From Flavobacteriales bacterium (lineage in GTDB: Bacteria > Bacteroidota > Bacteroidia > Flavobacteriales_F > PHOS-HE28), in contig JAEUSU010000023.1 in assembly GCA_016788635.1 (NCBI GenBank), positions 83,785-147,784 of the forward strand: a DNA stretch of 64,000 bases, written 5' to 3'. This document shows positions 53,588-60,601 of this stretch, in pieces. Both the position numbers and the translations under genes were made by a program. The first letter of the stretch is position 1, and each line of letters starts with the position of its first letter. Under the pieces are notes generated by a model, which saw only the letters and a list, made by a program, of their open reading frames with translations, was not told the DNA's origin and searched no databases.

Positions 53588-54342
53588 GCGCTGTGCTTCA
53601 CGCGGTACGCGATGCGCACCAGTTCAAGGAATGAAGAGGCTTCGAGCGCGGCCCCCCCGATGAGGCCGCCATTCACATCAGCCCCCTTGAAGAGGCCTTC
53701 CGCATTGTCCGGCTTGCAGCTGCCACCATAGAGGATGGGTACATGCGCAGCGGCCGCACCGAGCTGCCGGCGGATAAAGGCATGCATTTCCTGCGCCTGT
53801 GCGGCGGTGGCGTTCAGGCCCGTGCCAATGGCCCATACCGGCTCATAGGCCACCACCAGGCGCCCTAGTTCCTCCGGGCTGAACGCGCCAAGGGCCTGCT
53901 CCATCTGCGCCCCCACCACCTCGAAGTGGCGCTCCGCAATCCGGTCGTCCTTCAACTCACCGCAGCAATAGATCGGGGTGAGCCCGTGCGCCAACAAGGC
54001 GCGGACCTTCAACCCTACGGCGGCATCGTTCTCGCCATAGTACTGGCGCCGTTCGCTGTGCCCCACAATGCAATGGGTGACACCAATGCCCGCCAGCATG
54101 GACGCGCTCACTTCGCCGGTATAGGCCCCTTGTGCGGCTTCGTGGCAGTTCTGCGCCGCCACTTGCACACCGCTGCCCTCCAGGGTACGCACGGCCAGTT
54201 CCAGATAGGGGTAAGGCGGCGCCACCACCACTTCCACAGTGGGGCCGGCCGCAGCGGCACCATCACCCACTTCGCGCAACAGGGCCAGGGCCTCGTCACG
54301 CCGTTTGTGCATCTTCCAATTTCCGGCTACCAAGGTGCGCAT
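53584..54342 (-). CDS. tpiA: triosephosphate isomerase
   Basis: A 252-residue glycolytic enzyme interconverting dihydroxyacetone phosphate and glyceraldehyde-3-phosphate. Landmarks are GNWKMHK with the catalytic Lys, CIVGHSERRQYYGE with the catalytic His, and the flexible loop YEPVWAIGTG with the catalytic Glu. The phosphate-binding YGGSCKPDNAEGLFKG and DGGLIGGA-like NGGLIGGAALE complete it. ATG 54342 is chosen over a longer frame. A box CATCTTTG lies 6 nt upstream. Confidence 0.96.
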   Translation of the reverse strand: MRTLVAGNWKMHKRRDEALALLREVGDGAAAAGPTVEVVVAPPYPYLELAVRTLEGSGVQVAAQNCHEAAQGAYTGEVSASMLAGIGVTHCIVGHSERRQYYGENDAAVGLKVRALLAHGLTPIYCCGELKDDRIAERHFEVVGAQMEQALGAFSPEELGRLVVAYEPVWAIGTGLNATAAQAQEMHAFIRRQLGAAAAHVPILYGGSCKPDNAEGLFKGADVNGGLIGGAALEASSFLELVRIAYRVKHSA

Positions 54343-54348
54343 GGGCCG

Positions 54349-54356
54349 CAAAGATG
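54349..54356 (-). promoter_or_regulatory. -7-like box of tpiA
   Basis: CATCTTTG on the minus strand matches TAnnTTTG except the first base (its second base is the conserved A), and ends 6 nt before the tpiA ATG. It would be the promoter for the whole tpiA to giant-gene operon. Confidence 0.35.
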
Positions 54357-54385
54357 CCACCTGCGTGTGGAAGCCCGACAGTGCC

Positions 54386-54916
54386 TCAGCCGGCCCGGTA
54401 CAGATCCACCAGACCGGGGGGCGTGCGCATGTAGAGCCTGCCCTCCTCGGCGTCAATGCGGTCCACCAGGTCCTCAGCCAGCGGGATCAGCACTTCATGC
54501 TCGCCGTGGAGCACCACCAGCACGGGATTATCGTCTGTGCCCTCGATGGCGGTCACCTCTCCCAGTTCGCCAATCACCACATCCACCACCACCAGGCCCA
54601 CGAATTCCATGGGGTCCCAGCTTTCATCACGGCCATCCGCAAAATGGCCGGGGGGGGCGTAAAGGTCACAGCCCACCAGAACGGCGGCAGCCTGTGGGTC
54701 GTCCACCTCATCGAACTTGATGAGCGTGCCGCTGCGTCCCTTTTCTTGAATGCGAGTGTAGAAGAAGGGCACCAGCTGTCCTTCGATGTCCAGGAAGAAG
54801 GAGCCCGACCCGTTGAGTTCCTCCGGGTCCACACCATCAAGCTGTAGGGAAAGGTCACCCAGATGTCCCCAGGTCTTGCCAAGCCGGCCGATGCGCTGCA
54901 GGTCCTTGTGTTCCAC
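54386..54916 (-). CDS. rimM: ribosome maturation factor RimM
   Basis: A 176-residue RimM protein that binds ribosomal protein S19 during 30S assembly. The N-terminal domain (about 1-85: IGRLGKTWGHLGDLSLQLDG, LIKFDEVDDPQAAAVLVGCD) and the C-terminal PRC-like domain (about 95-170: FVGLVVVDVVIGELGEVTAI, EVLIPLAEDLVDRIDAEEGR) match the family. The start is GTG 54916. A terminator separates it from rpsP, and its own -7 box lies just upstream. The stop is about 43 nt before the tpiA start. Confidence 0.92.
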   Translation of the reverse strand: MEHKDLQRIGRLGKTWGHLGDLSLQLDGVDPEELNGSGSFFLDIEGQLVPFFYTRIQEKGRSGTLIKFDEVDDPQAAAVLVGCDLYAPPGHFADGRDESWDPMEFVGLVVVDVVIGELGEVTAIEGTDDNPVLVVLHGEHEVLIPLAEDLVDRIDAEEGRLYMRTPPGLVDLYRAG

Positions 54917-54920
54917 GGGC

Positions 54921-54928
54921 GGAAAATA
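54921..54928 (-). promoter_or_regulatory. -7-like box of rimM
   Basis: TATTTTCC on the minus strand keeps six of eight positions of TAnnTTTG and ends 4 nt before the GTG start at 54916. Confidence 0.35.
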
Positions 54929-54946
54929 CGGTGGTGGACGCCCCCC

Positions 54947-54981
54947 AAAAAAGAAGCCCGCCCCTGTATGGGACGGGCTTC
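54947..54981 (-). terminator. rho-independent terminator of rpsP
   Basis: On the minus strand GAAGCCCG and CGGGCTTC form the base of a stem extended by CCC/GGG around TATAC-type loop bases, followed directly by six T residues. Confidence 0.85.
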
Positions 54982-55000
54982 GCAGGTCCGTATGACGCGC

Positions 55001-55576
55001 TTACTCGGCGGCGGGAGCCTCACCGGCCTCCGGAGCGGCGGCTTCGGCGGGGGCCTCAGCCACGGCGGGAGCCTCCTCCACGGCCGGAGCAGCAGCAGCA
55101 GCCTCGGCGGCAGCGGCCTCAGCACGCTTGGAGCTCAAGGCGGTGGCCATGTCCTGGGCCTTCTTCAACTCGGCAGCGGCACGCTCGCGCTCGCTCTTGT
55201 CGGCATGCTCACCCAGGCGCTGGCGCTTGGCCTCGATCTTGGCGTTCTTCTCGTTCGACCACACTTCGAAGCGGCGGTCGGCCTCCTCCTGGCTGAAGGC
55301 GCCCTTCTTCACCCCGTTGTTCAGGTGGTTCTTGTAGATCACACCACGATAGGTAAGGATGGCGCGGCAGGTGTCCGTGGGTTGGGCACCTTTCTGCAAC
55401 CAGTCGAGGGCCTTGGTGGTGTCGATGTCCACCAGGGCGGGGTTCTGATTGGGGTCGTAGGCACCAATGCGGTCGATGTACTTTCCATCGCGCGGGGCGC
55501 GGGTGTCTGCCACCACGATGTGGTAGTAGGGCAGGCCTTTTTTGCCTTTACGCTGAAGGCGGATGCGGGTCGGCAT
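55001..55576 (-). CDS. rpsP: 30S ribosomal protein S16 with long C-terminal tail
   Basis: Residues 1-80 are the S16 core (start MPTRIRLQRKGKKGLPYYHI, then VVADTRAPRDGKYIDRIGAY and NPALVDIDTTKALDWLQKGA). The remaining about 110 residues form a charged helical stretch (SQEEADRRFEVWSNEKNAKI) and an Ala/Glu/Pro-rich tail (EEAPAVAEAPAEAAAPEAGE). Long S16 tails are common in Bacteroidota, so this is a family feature. ATG 55576 is fixed by the S16 start. A strong terminator follows, and a GACCTTTG box lies 49 nt upstream. Confidence 0.95.
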   Translation of the reverse strand: MPTRIRLQRKGKKGLPYYHIVVADTRAPRDGKYIDRIGAYDPNQNPALVDIDTTKALDWLQKGAQPTDTCRAILTYRGVIYKNHLNNGVKKGAFSQEEADRRFEVWSNEKNAKIEAKRQRLGEHADKSERERAAAELKKAQDMATALSSKRAEAAAAEAAAAAPAVEEAPAVAEAPAEAAAPEAGEAPAAE

Positions 55577-55625
55577 GTCGCAATTAGGATTGGTTGGTTT
55601 CTGAACCCTTCGGTTGAAGGGGCGG

Positions 55626-55633
55626 CAAAGGTC
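55626..55633 (-). promoter_or_regulatory. -7-like box of rpsP
   Basis: GACCTTTG on the minus strand (TAnnTTTG with one change) lies 49 nt before the rpsP ATG, leaving a normal-length leader for this ribosomal protein gene. Confidence 0.4.
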
Positions 55634-55687
55634 GGTTTTTCCGTTCATACCACCAAGCCCCCACCCTTCCCCATCTTCGCCGCGCCC

Positions 55688-56386
55688 ATGCACCTGTTCC
55701 ACATACCCGACCTGGCGCCCCCCCACCTGGACCTGCCCGAAGAGGAGGCCCGGCACGCCACCGGGGTGCTGCGCCTGCGCGTGGGAGACCGAGTGGGGCT
55801 GCTGGACGGGCGCGGCACCCGGGCCGAGGCCGTGATCGTGGAGGCGGGCCGGGGCACCTGCCGGGTGGATATCCTGGAGCGGCATCAACACCCGCCAGAG
55901 CGCCGGGCCGCCATCCACCTGGCCGTGGCCCCCACCAAGCAGATGGACCGCTTCGAGTGGTTCCTGGAAAAGGCCACCGAGATCGGGGTGGACCGGATCA
56001 CTCCCCTGCTTACCGAACGCACCGAGCGCAGCCACCTGCGGCACGACCGCCTGCTGAAAGTGCTGGTGGCCGCCATGAAACAGAGCCAGCGCGCCTGGCT
56101 GCCGGTGCTGGCCCACCCCACCCCCCTGAATGAAATGGTCGCGAGCACCGCAGGGAAGCGCTATTTCGGCTGGTGCACAGGCGAACGCGCATCCTTCACG
56201 CAAGCCTACCATCCGGATTCCGCTACGCTGATGTTGATCGGACCCGAGGGCGATTTCACACCCGCTGAAGCACAAAGCTTGATCGCCGCCGACGTGGCAC
56301 CCGTGAGCCTGGGCCATGCGCGGCTGCGTACGGAGACCGCTGCCGTGGTGGCGTGCACGTGGATGAACATGGCGCAGGAAGGGTAA
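55688..56386 (+). CDS. rsmE: 16S rRNA (uracil-1498-N3)-methyltransferase RsmE
   Basis: A 232-residue SPOUT-class methyltransferase acting on U1498 of 16S rRNA. ATG 55688 gives the usual start MHLFHIPDL followed by EEEARHATGVLRLRVGDRVG. The SPOUT part has FEWFLEKATEIGVDRITPL, LLKVLVAAMKQSQRAWLP, the knot segment LMLIGPEGDFTPAEAQSL and LGHARLRTETAAVVA. The longer frame back to 54863 is antisense to rpsP and is not used. It is divergent from rpsP. Confidence 0.94.
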   Translation: MHLFHIPDLAPPHLDLPEEEARHATGVLRLRVGDRVGLLDGRGTRAEAVIVEAGRGTCRVDILERHQHPPERRAAIHLAVAPTKQMDRFEWFLEKATEIGVDRITPLLTERTERSHLRHDRLLKVLVAAMKQSQRAWLPVLAHPTPLNEMVASTAGKRYFGWCTGERASFTQAYHPDSATLMLIGPEGDFTPAEAQSLIAADVAPVSLGHARLRTETAAVVACTWMNMAQEG

Positions 56387-56498
56387 GGAGAATGGGAAGT
56401 GTGGAACTATGGAAATGGGAAAATGGGGGATCTCGAAATGGGCCCATGTGGGAATGGTGGAATGTGAGCGCTGGATGGATGAACGAACTTTGAGGCCG

Positions 56499-57158
56499 AT
56501 GCGCGCGATTTTCATTTTCCTCACGGGCCTCCTGGCCGTCGTTACTTCCGCACAAGGCACCTACCAGCTGGCGGTACTGAAGTATGGCGGAGGTGGCGAC
56601 TGGTACGCCAACCCCACCTCGGTGCCCAACCTGGTGCGCTTCTGCAACGAGCAGCTGAACATGAACATCCGCACCGAAGTGGCCACCGTGGAGGTGGGCA
56701 GTCCGGACCTCTACACCTTCCCCTTTGTGCACATGACCGGCCACGGCAACGTGGTGTTCACGCCCCAGGAGGCCGAGAACCTGCGCAACTACCTGATCGG
56801 CGGCGGCTTCCTGCACATCAGCGACAACTACGGCATGGACCCCTTCATTCGTCCGGCCATCAAGAAGGTCTTCCCCGAGTTGGATTTCATCGAGCTGCCC
56901 TTCGCCCACGCCATCTATCACCAGAAGTTCGACTTCCCCAATGGTCTGCCCAAGATCCACGAGCACGAGGGGAACCCGCCGCGCGGCTATGGATTGTTCT
57001 GGCAGGGCCGGCTGATCTGCTTCTACGACTTCGAGTGCGACCTGGGCGATGGCTGGGAGGACCCCGATGTGCACGGCAACAGCGCAGAGACCCGCACGAA
57101 GGCCCTGCGCATGGGGGCGAACATCCTCAGTTTCGTGTTCAGCGGGCAGCTGGACTGA
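56499..57158 (+). CDS. DUF4159-containing exported protein
   Basis: A 219-residue protein from ATG 56499 with a signal peptide (MRAIFIFLTGLLAVVTSAQG). The rest matches DUF4159, a domain with a glutamine amidotransferase-like fold: LAVLKYGGGGDWYANPTSVP, FVHMTGHGNVVFTPQEAENL, GGGFLHISDNYGMDPFIRPA and HAIYHQKFDFPNGLPKIHEH. Function is unknown; in Bacteroidota it often stands near methylation or VWA genes, and here it follows rsmE by 112 nt of low-complexity G-rich DNA. The stop is 9 nt from the convergent terC stop. Confidence 0.82.
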   Translation: MRAIFIFLTGLLAVVTSAQGTYQLAVLKYGGGGDWYANPTSVPNLVRFCNEQLNMNIRTEVATVEVGSPDLYTFPFVHMTGHGNVVFTPQEAENLRNYLIGGGFLHISDNYGMDPFIRPAIKKVFPELDFIELPFAHAIYHQKFDFPNGLPKIHEHEGNPPRGYGLFWQGRLICFYDFECDLGDGWEDPDVHGNSAETRTKALRMGANILSFVFSGQLD

Positions 57159-57167
57159 ACGTGGCGG

Positions 57168-57899
57168 TCATGCCGTGGGCACGGTGCGGCGCACACGCAT
57201 GTTCAGCAGCTCCACCCCGAAACTGAAGGCCATGGCGAAGTAGGCGTAGCCCTTGGGGATGTGGCTTTCGTGCACGGGCTCCAACCCCTCGAAGAAGAGC
57301 ATGAAGCCCACCAGCACAAGGAAGGAGAGCGCGAGCATCTTCAACGTGGGATGCTTCTCGATGAAGCTGCCGATGCCCTGTGCGAAGAAGAACATCACCA
57401 CCATGGCCACCACCACGGCGGCGATCATGATCTCCACATGCTTCGCCAGGCCGATGGCGGTGACGATGCTGTCGAAGGAGAACACCGCATCGATGAGCAC
57501 GATCTGTCCGATGAGCGCCATGAAGGGTGCGGAAGCGCTGAGCGGGGCCGCCTCACGCGCGGGCTCCTCCAGCTTGTGGTGGATCTCCTTCACTGCCTTG
57601 TAGAGCAGGAATAGGCCACCGGCGAACATGATGAGGTTGCGCAGGTTGAAGGGCAGCTCAGCCACATGGAAGAGCGGCTTCTCCCCGTGCTTCACCAGCC
57701 AGCCCAAGGCAAGCAACAGGCCTGCGCGCAAGGTGATACCGAAGATCATCCACAACCGGCGCGCCAGCAGCCGCCGCTCCGGAGGGATGCGCCCCAGGAT
57801 GATGCTGACGAAGATGACGTTGTCGATGCCCAGCACCACCTCCAGCACGGCGAGGGTGATGAGGCTGATGAGCGAACCGAGGGTGAAGAGATCTTCCAT
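57168..57899 (-). CDS. TerC family integral membrane protein
   Basis: A 243-residue inner-membrane protein with seven to eight helices of the TerC family. The family acids are present in LAVLEVVLGIDNVIFVSIIL and IVLIDAVFSFDSIVTAIGLA, both with the conserved Asp-bearing membrane segments. Homologues are linked to manganese export and metal loading of secreted enzymes or to tellurium resistance; the substrate here is not shown. The start is 22 nt after the stop of the alpha/beta hydrolase gene, so the two may be transcribed together. Confidence 0.92.
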   Translation of the reverse strand: MEDLFTLGSLISLITLAVLEVVLGIDNVIFVSIILGRIPPERRLLARRLWMIFGITLRAGLLLALGWLVKHGEKPLFHVAELPFNLRNLIMFAGGLFLLYKAVKEIHHKLEEPAREAAPLSASAPFMALIGQIVLIDAVFSFDSIVTAIGLAKHVEIMIAAVVVAMVVMFFFAQGIGSFIEKHPTLKMLALSFLVLVGFMLFFEGLEPVHESHIPKGYAYFAMAFSFGVELLNMRVRRTVPTA

Positions 57900-57921
57900 G
57901 GGATGGTATGGGATGCGAATT

Positions 57922-58575
57922 TCAGTGCAAAGCGCGGATCAGGTGTGTCTGCACCTCCGTTGCCCTGTCGAACACCATGAAATGCCCTCCCCCCTTCACC
58001 ACCACCGGGCGATCGATGTGCGCCAAGGGCATGAGCAGATCGTTGTCGCCATGGATGTGTGTGAGGTGCGGCACCGGTTCCGGAGGGCCATCCCAGGTGA
58101 GGCAGGCGTTGATCTGCACCTTCAGTTGTTCGAGCGTGTGCACGTGCAGTAGTTCATCGAACAAGGCCATGGACGCCGGGCCCTCCAGCCCCATCTGCCA
58201 GCGCACGAAGGGTAGCGTGCGCTTCATGAAGGCTTTGCTGAGCAGGCGTTCCGGATGGGTGCCACGCATCAGCTTCAAAGTAGGTGGCATCTCCTGAGGG
58301 CCCTTCCAGCTGGAGATGATGATGACCTTCTCAGGATGTGTGATGCCGGCCAGTTCCTGTGCCACCATGCCACCCATGCTGACACCCACCAAGGCGTGTG
58401 GAACAGTGGCGTCGATGGATGTGGAAAGGGCCAGCGCATAGTCCCGCAGCGCGGAACCCTTGGGCATCACCGGCCAATCCAGGAAGGTGGGCGTGAAACC
58501 GGACAGGTCAAGCCGGGAGAAGAGCCGGTGGTCGGCGCCGAGGCCGGGCAGGCCATACAGTTTCGCACTGATCAT
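57922..58575 (-). CDS. alpha/beta hydrolase
   Basis: A 217-residue single-domain alpha/beta hydrolase without a signal peptide. The nucleophile elbow is GVSMGG with Ser66, the acid is probably the Asp in HGDNDLLMP, and the base is the His in KGGGHFMVF. The substrate is unknown; the small size suggests an esterase or thioesterase-like enzyme. Its start is 25 nt from the left arm of the inverted-repeat element that carries the GxxExxY gene. Confidence 0.82.
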   Translation of the reverse strand: MISAKLYGLPGLGADHRLFSRLDLSGFTPTFLDWPVMPKGSALRDYALALSTSIDATVPHALVGVSMGGMVAQELAGITHPEKVIIISSWKGPQEMPPTLKLMRGTHPERLLSKAFMKRTLPFVRWQMGLEGPASMALFDELLHVHTLEQLKVQINACLTWDGPPEPVPHLTHIHGDNDLLMPLAHIDRPVVVKGGGHFMVFDRATEVQTHLIRALH

Positions 58576-58600
58576 GTCACGCGAGGAATACGGGAAAACT

Positions 58601-59083
58601 CACACGGAGACACCGAGGCACGGAGAGCAGTCCTTGGTTCGTGACATGTACGCCGTTCAATTCACGATGCGCTTGACCCCTTGCTTCAGCAAGGGTGCTC
58701 CGAAATTGATCAGGAGACCGACACGCATATCCATCAGCTTCAGATAGGTGAGCACTTGTTTGAAATGGACCGGGGCAAGCTCCTCAACGGACTTGACCTC
58801 GACCACGACGCACTCATTGACCAGCAAGTCGATCCGCAAACCATCGTCGAAAGTGACGCCTTCATAGGTGAAGGACACCCTTCGCTCCCTCTCCACTCGC
58901 AGGCCCCTATGGGCAAGCCGCAAGGCGAACAGTTTCACGTAGACCGACTCCAACAGGCCAGGACCCAGATCGGTATGCAACTGGAAAGCTTCATCCACGA
59001 TAATACCGGTGATGTGGCTATGATGCTCCATTCAACAGAACTGTATGCTTGTGAGCCACACCGTGCCTCCGGGTCTCCGTGTG
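58601..59083. mobile_element. candidate inverted-repeat element carrying a GxxExxY gene
   Basis: Inverted repeats of 23 nt (58601-58623 and 59061-59083, 21 positions matching) flank the GxxExxY gene. Each arm consists of octamer-like units (CACGGAGA, CACCGAGG and similar). No target-site duplication is visible directly outside the arms. The element is squeezed between the hutH stop (6 nt away) and the hydrolase start. That this unit moves is an inference. Confidence 0.5.
58657..59031 (-). CDS. GxxExxY family protein (PD-(D/E)xK-like)
   Basis: A 124-residue protein with the namesake motif GLLESVY (Gly25, Glu28, Tyr31). The PD-(D/E)xK-like core is LRIDLLVNECVVVEVKS with Asp68, Glu78 and Lys80, followed by VHFKQVLTYLKLMDMRVGLL. 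The family is small, often multicopy, and its function is unknown; the core motif suggests a nuclease fold. The gene is intact. It is enclosed by inverted repeats of a type that also occurs twice without a gene in this window. Confidence 0.88.
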   Translation of the reverse strand: MEHHSHITGIIVDEAFQLHTDLGPGLLESVYVKLFALRLAHRGLRVERERRVSFTYEGVTFDDGLRIDLLVNECVVVEVKSVEELAPVHFKQVLTYLKLMDMRVGLLINFGAPLLKQGVKRIVN

Positions 59084-59089
59084 CGGCCC

Positions 59090-60598
59090 TTAGCCCATCA
59101 CGTCTGTAAAGGGTAGTGTTCGCATGAACGCGACCGCGTGCTCCATGAGCGGCTGCATCACGTTGTCCTCTTGCAAAAAGGGCACTCGCTCCCGGAAGGC
59201 GGCCACGAAGGACTCCAGGGCGGCGCTGCTGCGCAAAGGCCGCCGGAACTCCAGTGCCTGTGCGGCGGTGAAGAGCTCGATGGCGAGGATGCGCTCCACG
59301 TCGTGCACCACGTCCCACGTCTTCACAGCCGCCGCCGCGCCCATGCTCACGTGGTCCTCCTGGCCGTTGCTGCTGTCGATGGTGTCCACGCTGTTGGGCA
59401 TGCACCGCTGTTTGTTTGCGCTCACGAGCGAGGCAGCGGTGTACTGCGGGATCATGAAGCCGCTGTTGAGGCCGGGGTGCGCCACCAGGAAGGGCGGCAG
59501 GCCGCGCTGGCCACCGATGAGCTTGTAGGTGCGCCGCTCGCTGATGCTGCCCAGCTCAGCCACGGCGATGCTGAGGAAGTCGAGCGCGAGCGCCAGCGGC
59601 TGGCCGTGGAAGTTGCCCGCGCTGATCACCAGGTCATCCTCATCGAACACCGTGGGGTTGTCGGTGACGGCCTCGAGCTCGCGCTCCACCACATTCTCCA
59701 CATGCGCGATGGCATCGCGGCTGGCGCCATGCACCTGCGGGATGCAGCGGAAGGAATAGGGGTCCTGCACGTGCTCCTTGGCCCGCTTGATGAGCGCGCT
59801 GCCCTTCAGCAGGCTGCGCATGCGACCTGCGACGAGCGCCTGCCCGGGATGCGGACGCACGGCGTGCACTGCGGGATGGAAAGGTTCGATGCGTCCATCA
59901 TACGCGTCGAGTGAAACAGCCGCGATGATGTCCGCAAGGTCCGCCAGGCGGCGTGCCTTCAGCGTGAGCAGCGACGCGAACGCGTTCATGAACTGCGTGC
60001 CGTTCAGTAATGCGAGACCTTCCTTGGGCCCCAGTTCGAGCGGTTGCCAGCCGAGCTGCTTCAAGGCCTGCGCGCTCTTCATGCGGCGGCCCTTCCACAC
60101 CACCTCGCCCAGGCCCAGCAGCGGCAGGCTCAGGTGCGCGAGCGGTGCCAGGTCACCTGAGGCGCCGAGCGATCCGCGCTCGTACACCACGGGCAACACA
60201 TCCGCATTGTATAGGTCGATCAAGCGTTGCACGGTGGCCGGCGCCACGGCGCTGTGCCCGAAGGCCATGTTCTGCACCTTCAGCACCAGCATGGCGCGCA
60301 CGATCTCCGCTGGCACCGGATCCCCGCTTCCGCAGGCATGGCTCATCACCAGGTTCTTCTGCAACTGCGCCAGGTCCTTCTTCGCGATGGACGTATTGTG
60401 CAGGGCGCCGAAGCCGGTGTTCACCCCGTAGATCGGTGCATCGCTGCGCTTCAGGCGGTCCAGGAGGTAGGTGTGGCTGCGCTTCACCGCGGCCTGCGCC
60501 TCACGGTCCAGTACAAGCGGACGATGTTCGTTCAGGATCAACTCCAGCTCCACCAGCTTCAGGCCGGTGGTGCCGATGGGGAATGGTTTCAAGCTCAT
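59090..60598 (-). CDS. hutH: histidine ammonia-lyase
   Basis: A 502-residue HutH that turns histidine into urocanate and ammonia, the first step of histidine breakdown. The MIO cofactor forms from Ala146-Ser147-Gly148 in RGSLGASGDLAPLAHLS. The active-site Tyr57 is in YGVNTGFG, and the C-terminal part has VDTIDSSNGQEDHVSMGA. No other hut gene is in the window. It starts 3 nt after the hisS stop, which couples it to histidyl-tRNA synthetase. Confidence 0.95.
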   Translation of the reverse strand: MSLKPFPIGTTGLKLVELELILNEHRPLVLDREAQAAVKRSHTYLLDRLKRSDAPIYGVNTGFGALHNTSIAKKDLAQLQKNLVMSHACGSGDPVPAEIVRAMLVLKVQNMAFGHSAVAPATVQRLIDLYNADVLPVVYERGSLGASGDLAPLAHLSLPLLGLGEVVWKGRRMKSAQALKQLGWQPLELGPKEGLALLNGTQFMNAFASLLTLKARRLADLADIIAAVSLDAYDGRIEPFHPAVHAVRPHPGQALVAGRMRSLLKGSALIKRAKEHVQDPYSFRCIPQVHGASRDAIAHVENVVERELEAVTDNPTVFDEDDLVISAGNFHGQPLALALDFLSIAVAELGSISERRTYKLIGGQRGLPPFLVAHPGLNSGFMIPQYTAASLVSANKQRCMPNSVDTIDSSNGQEDHVSMGAAAAVKTWDVVHDVERILAIELFTAAQALEFRRPLRSSAALESFVAAFRERVPFLQEDNVMQPLMEHAVAFMRTLPFTDVMG

Positions 60599-60601
60599 GT
60601 A

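Noticed and set aside
54863..55687. Upstream extension of the rsmE frame
   Set aside because: It is antisense to rpsP, and RsmE proteins begin at the ATG at 55688.
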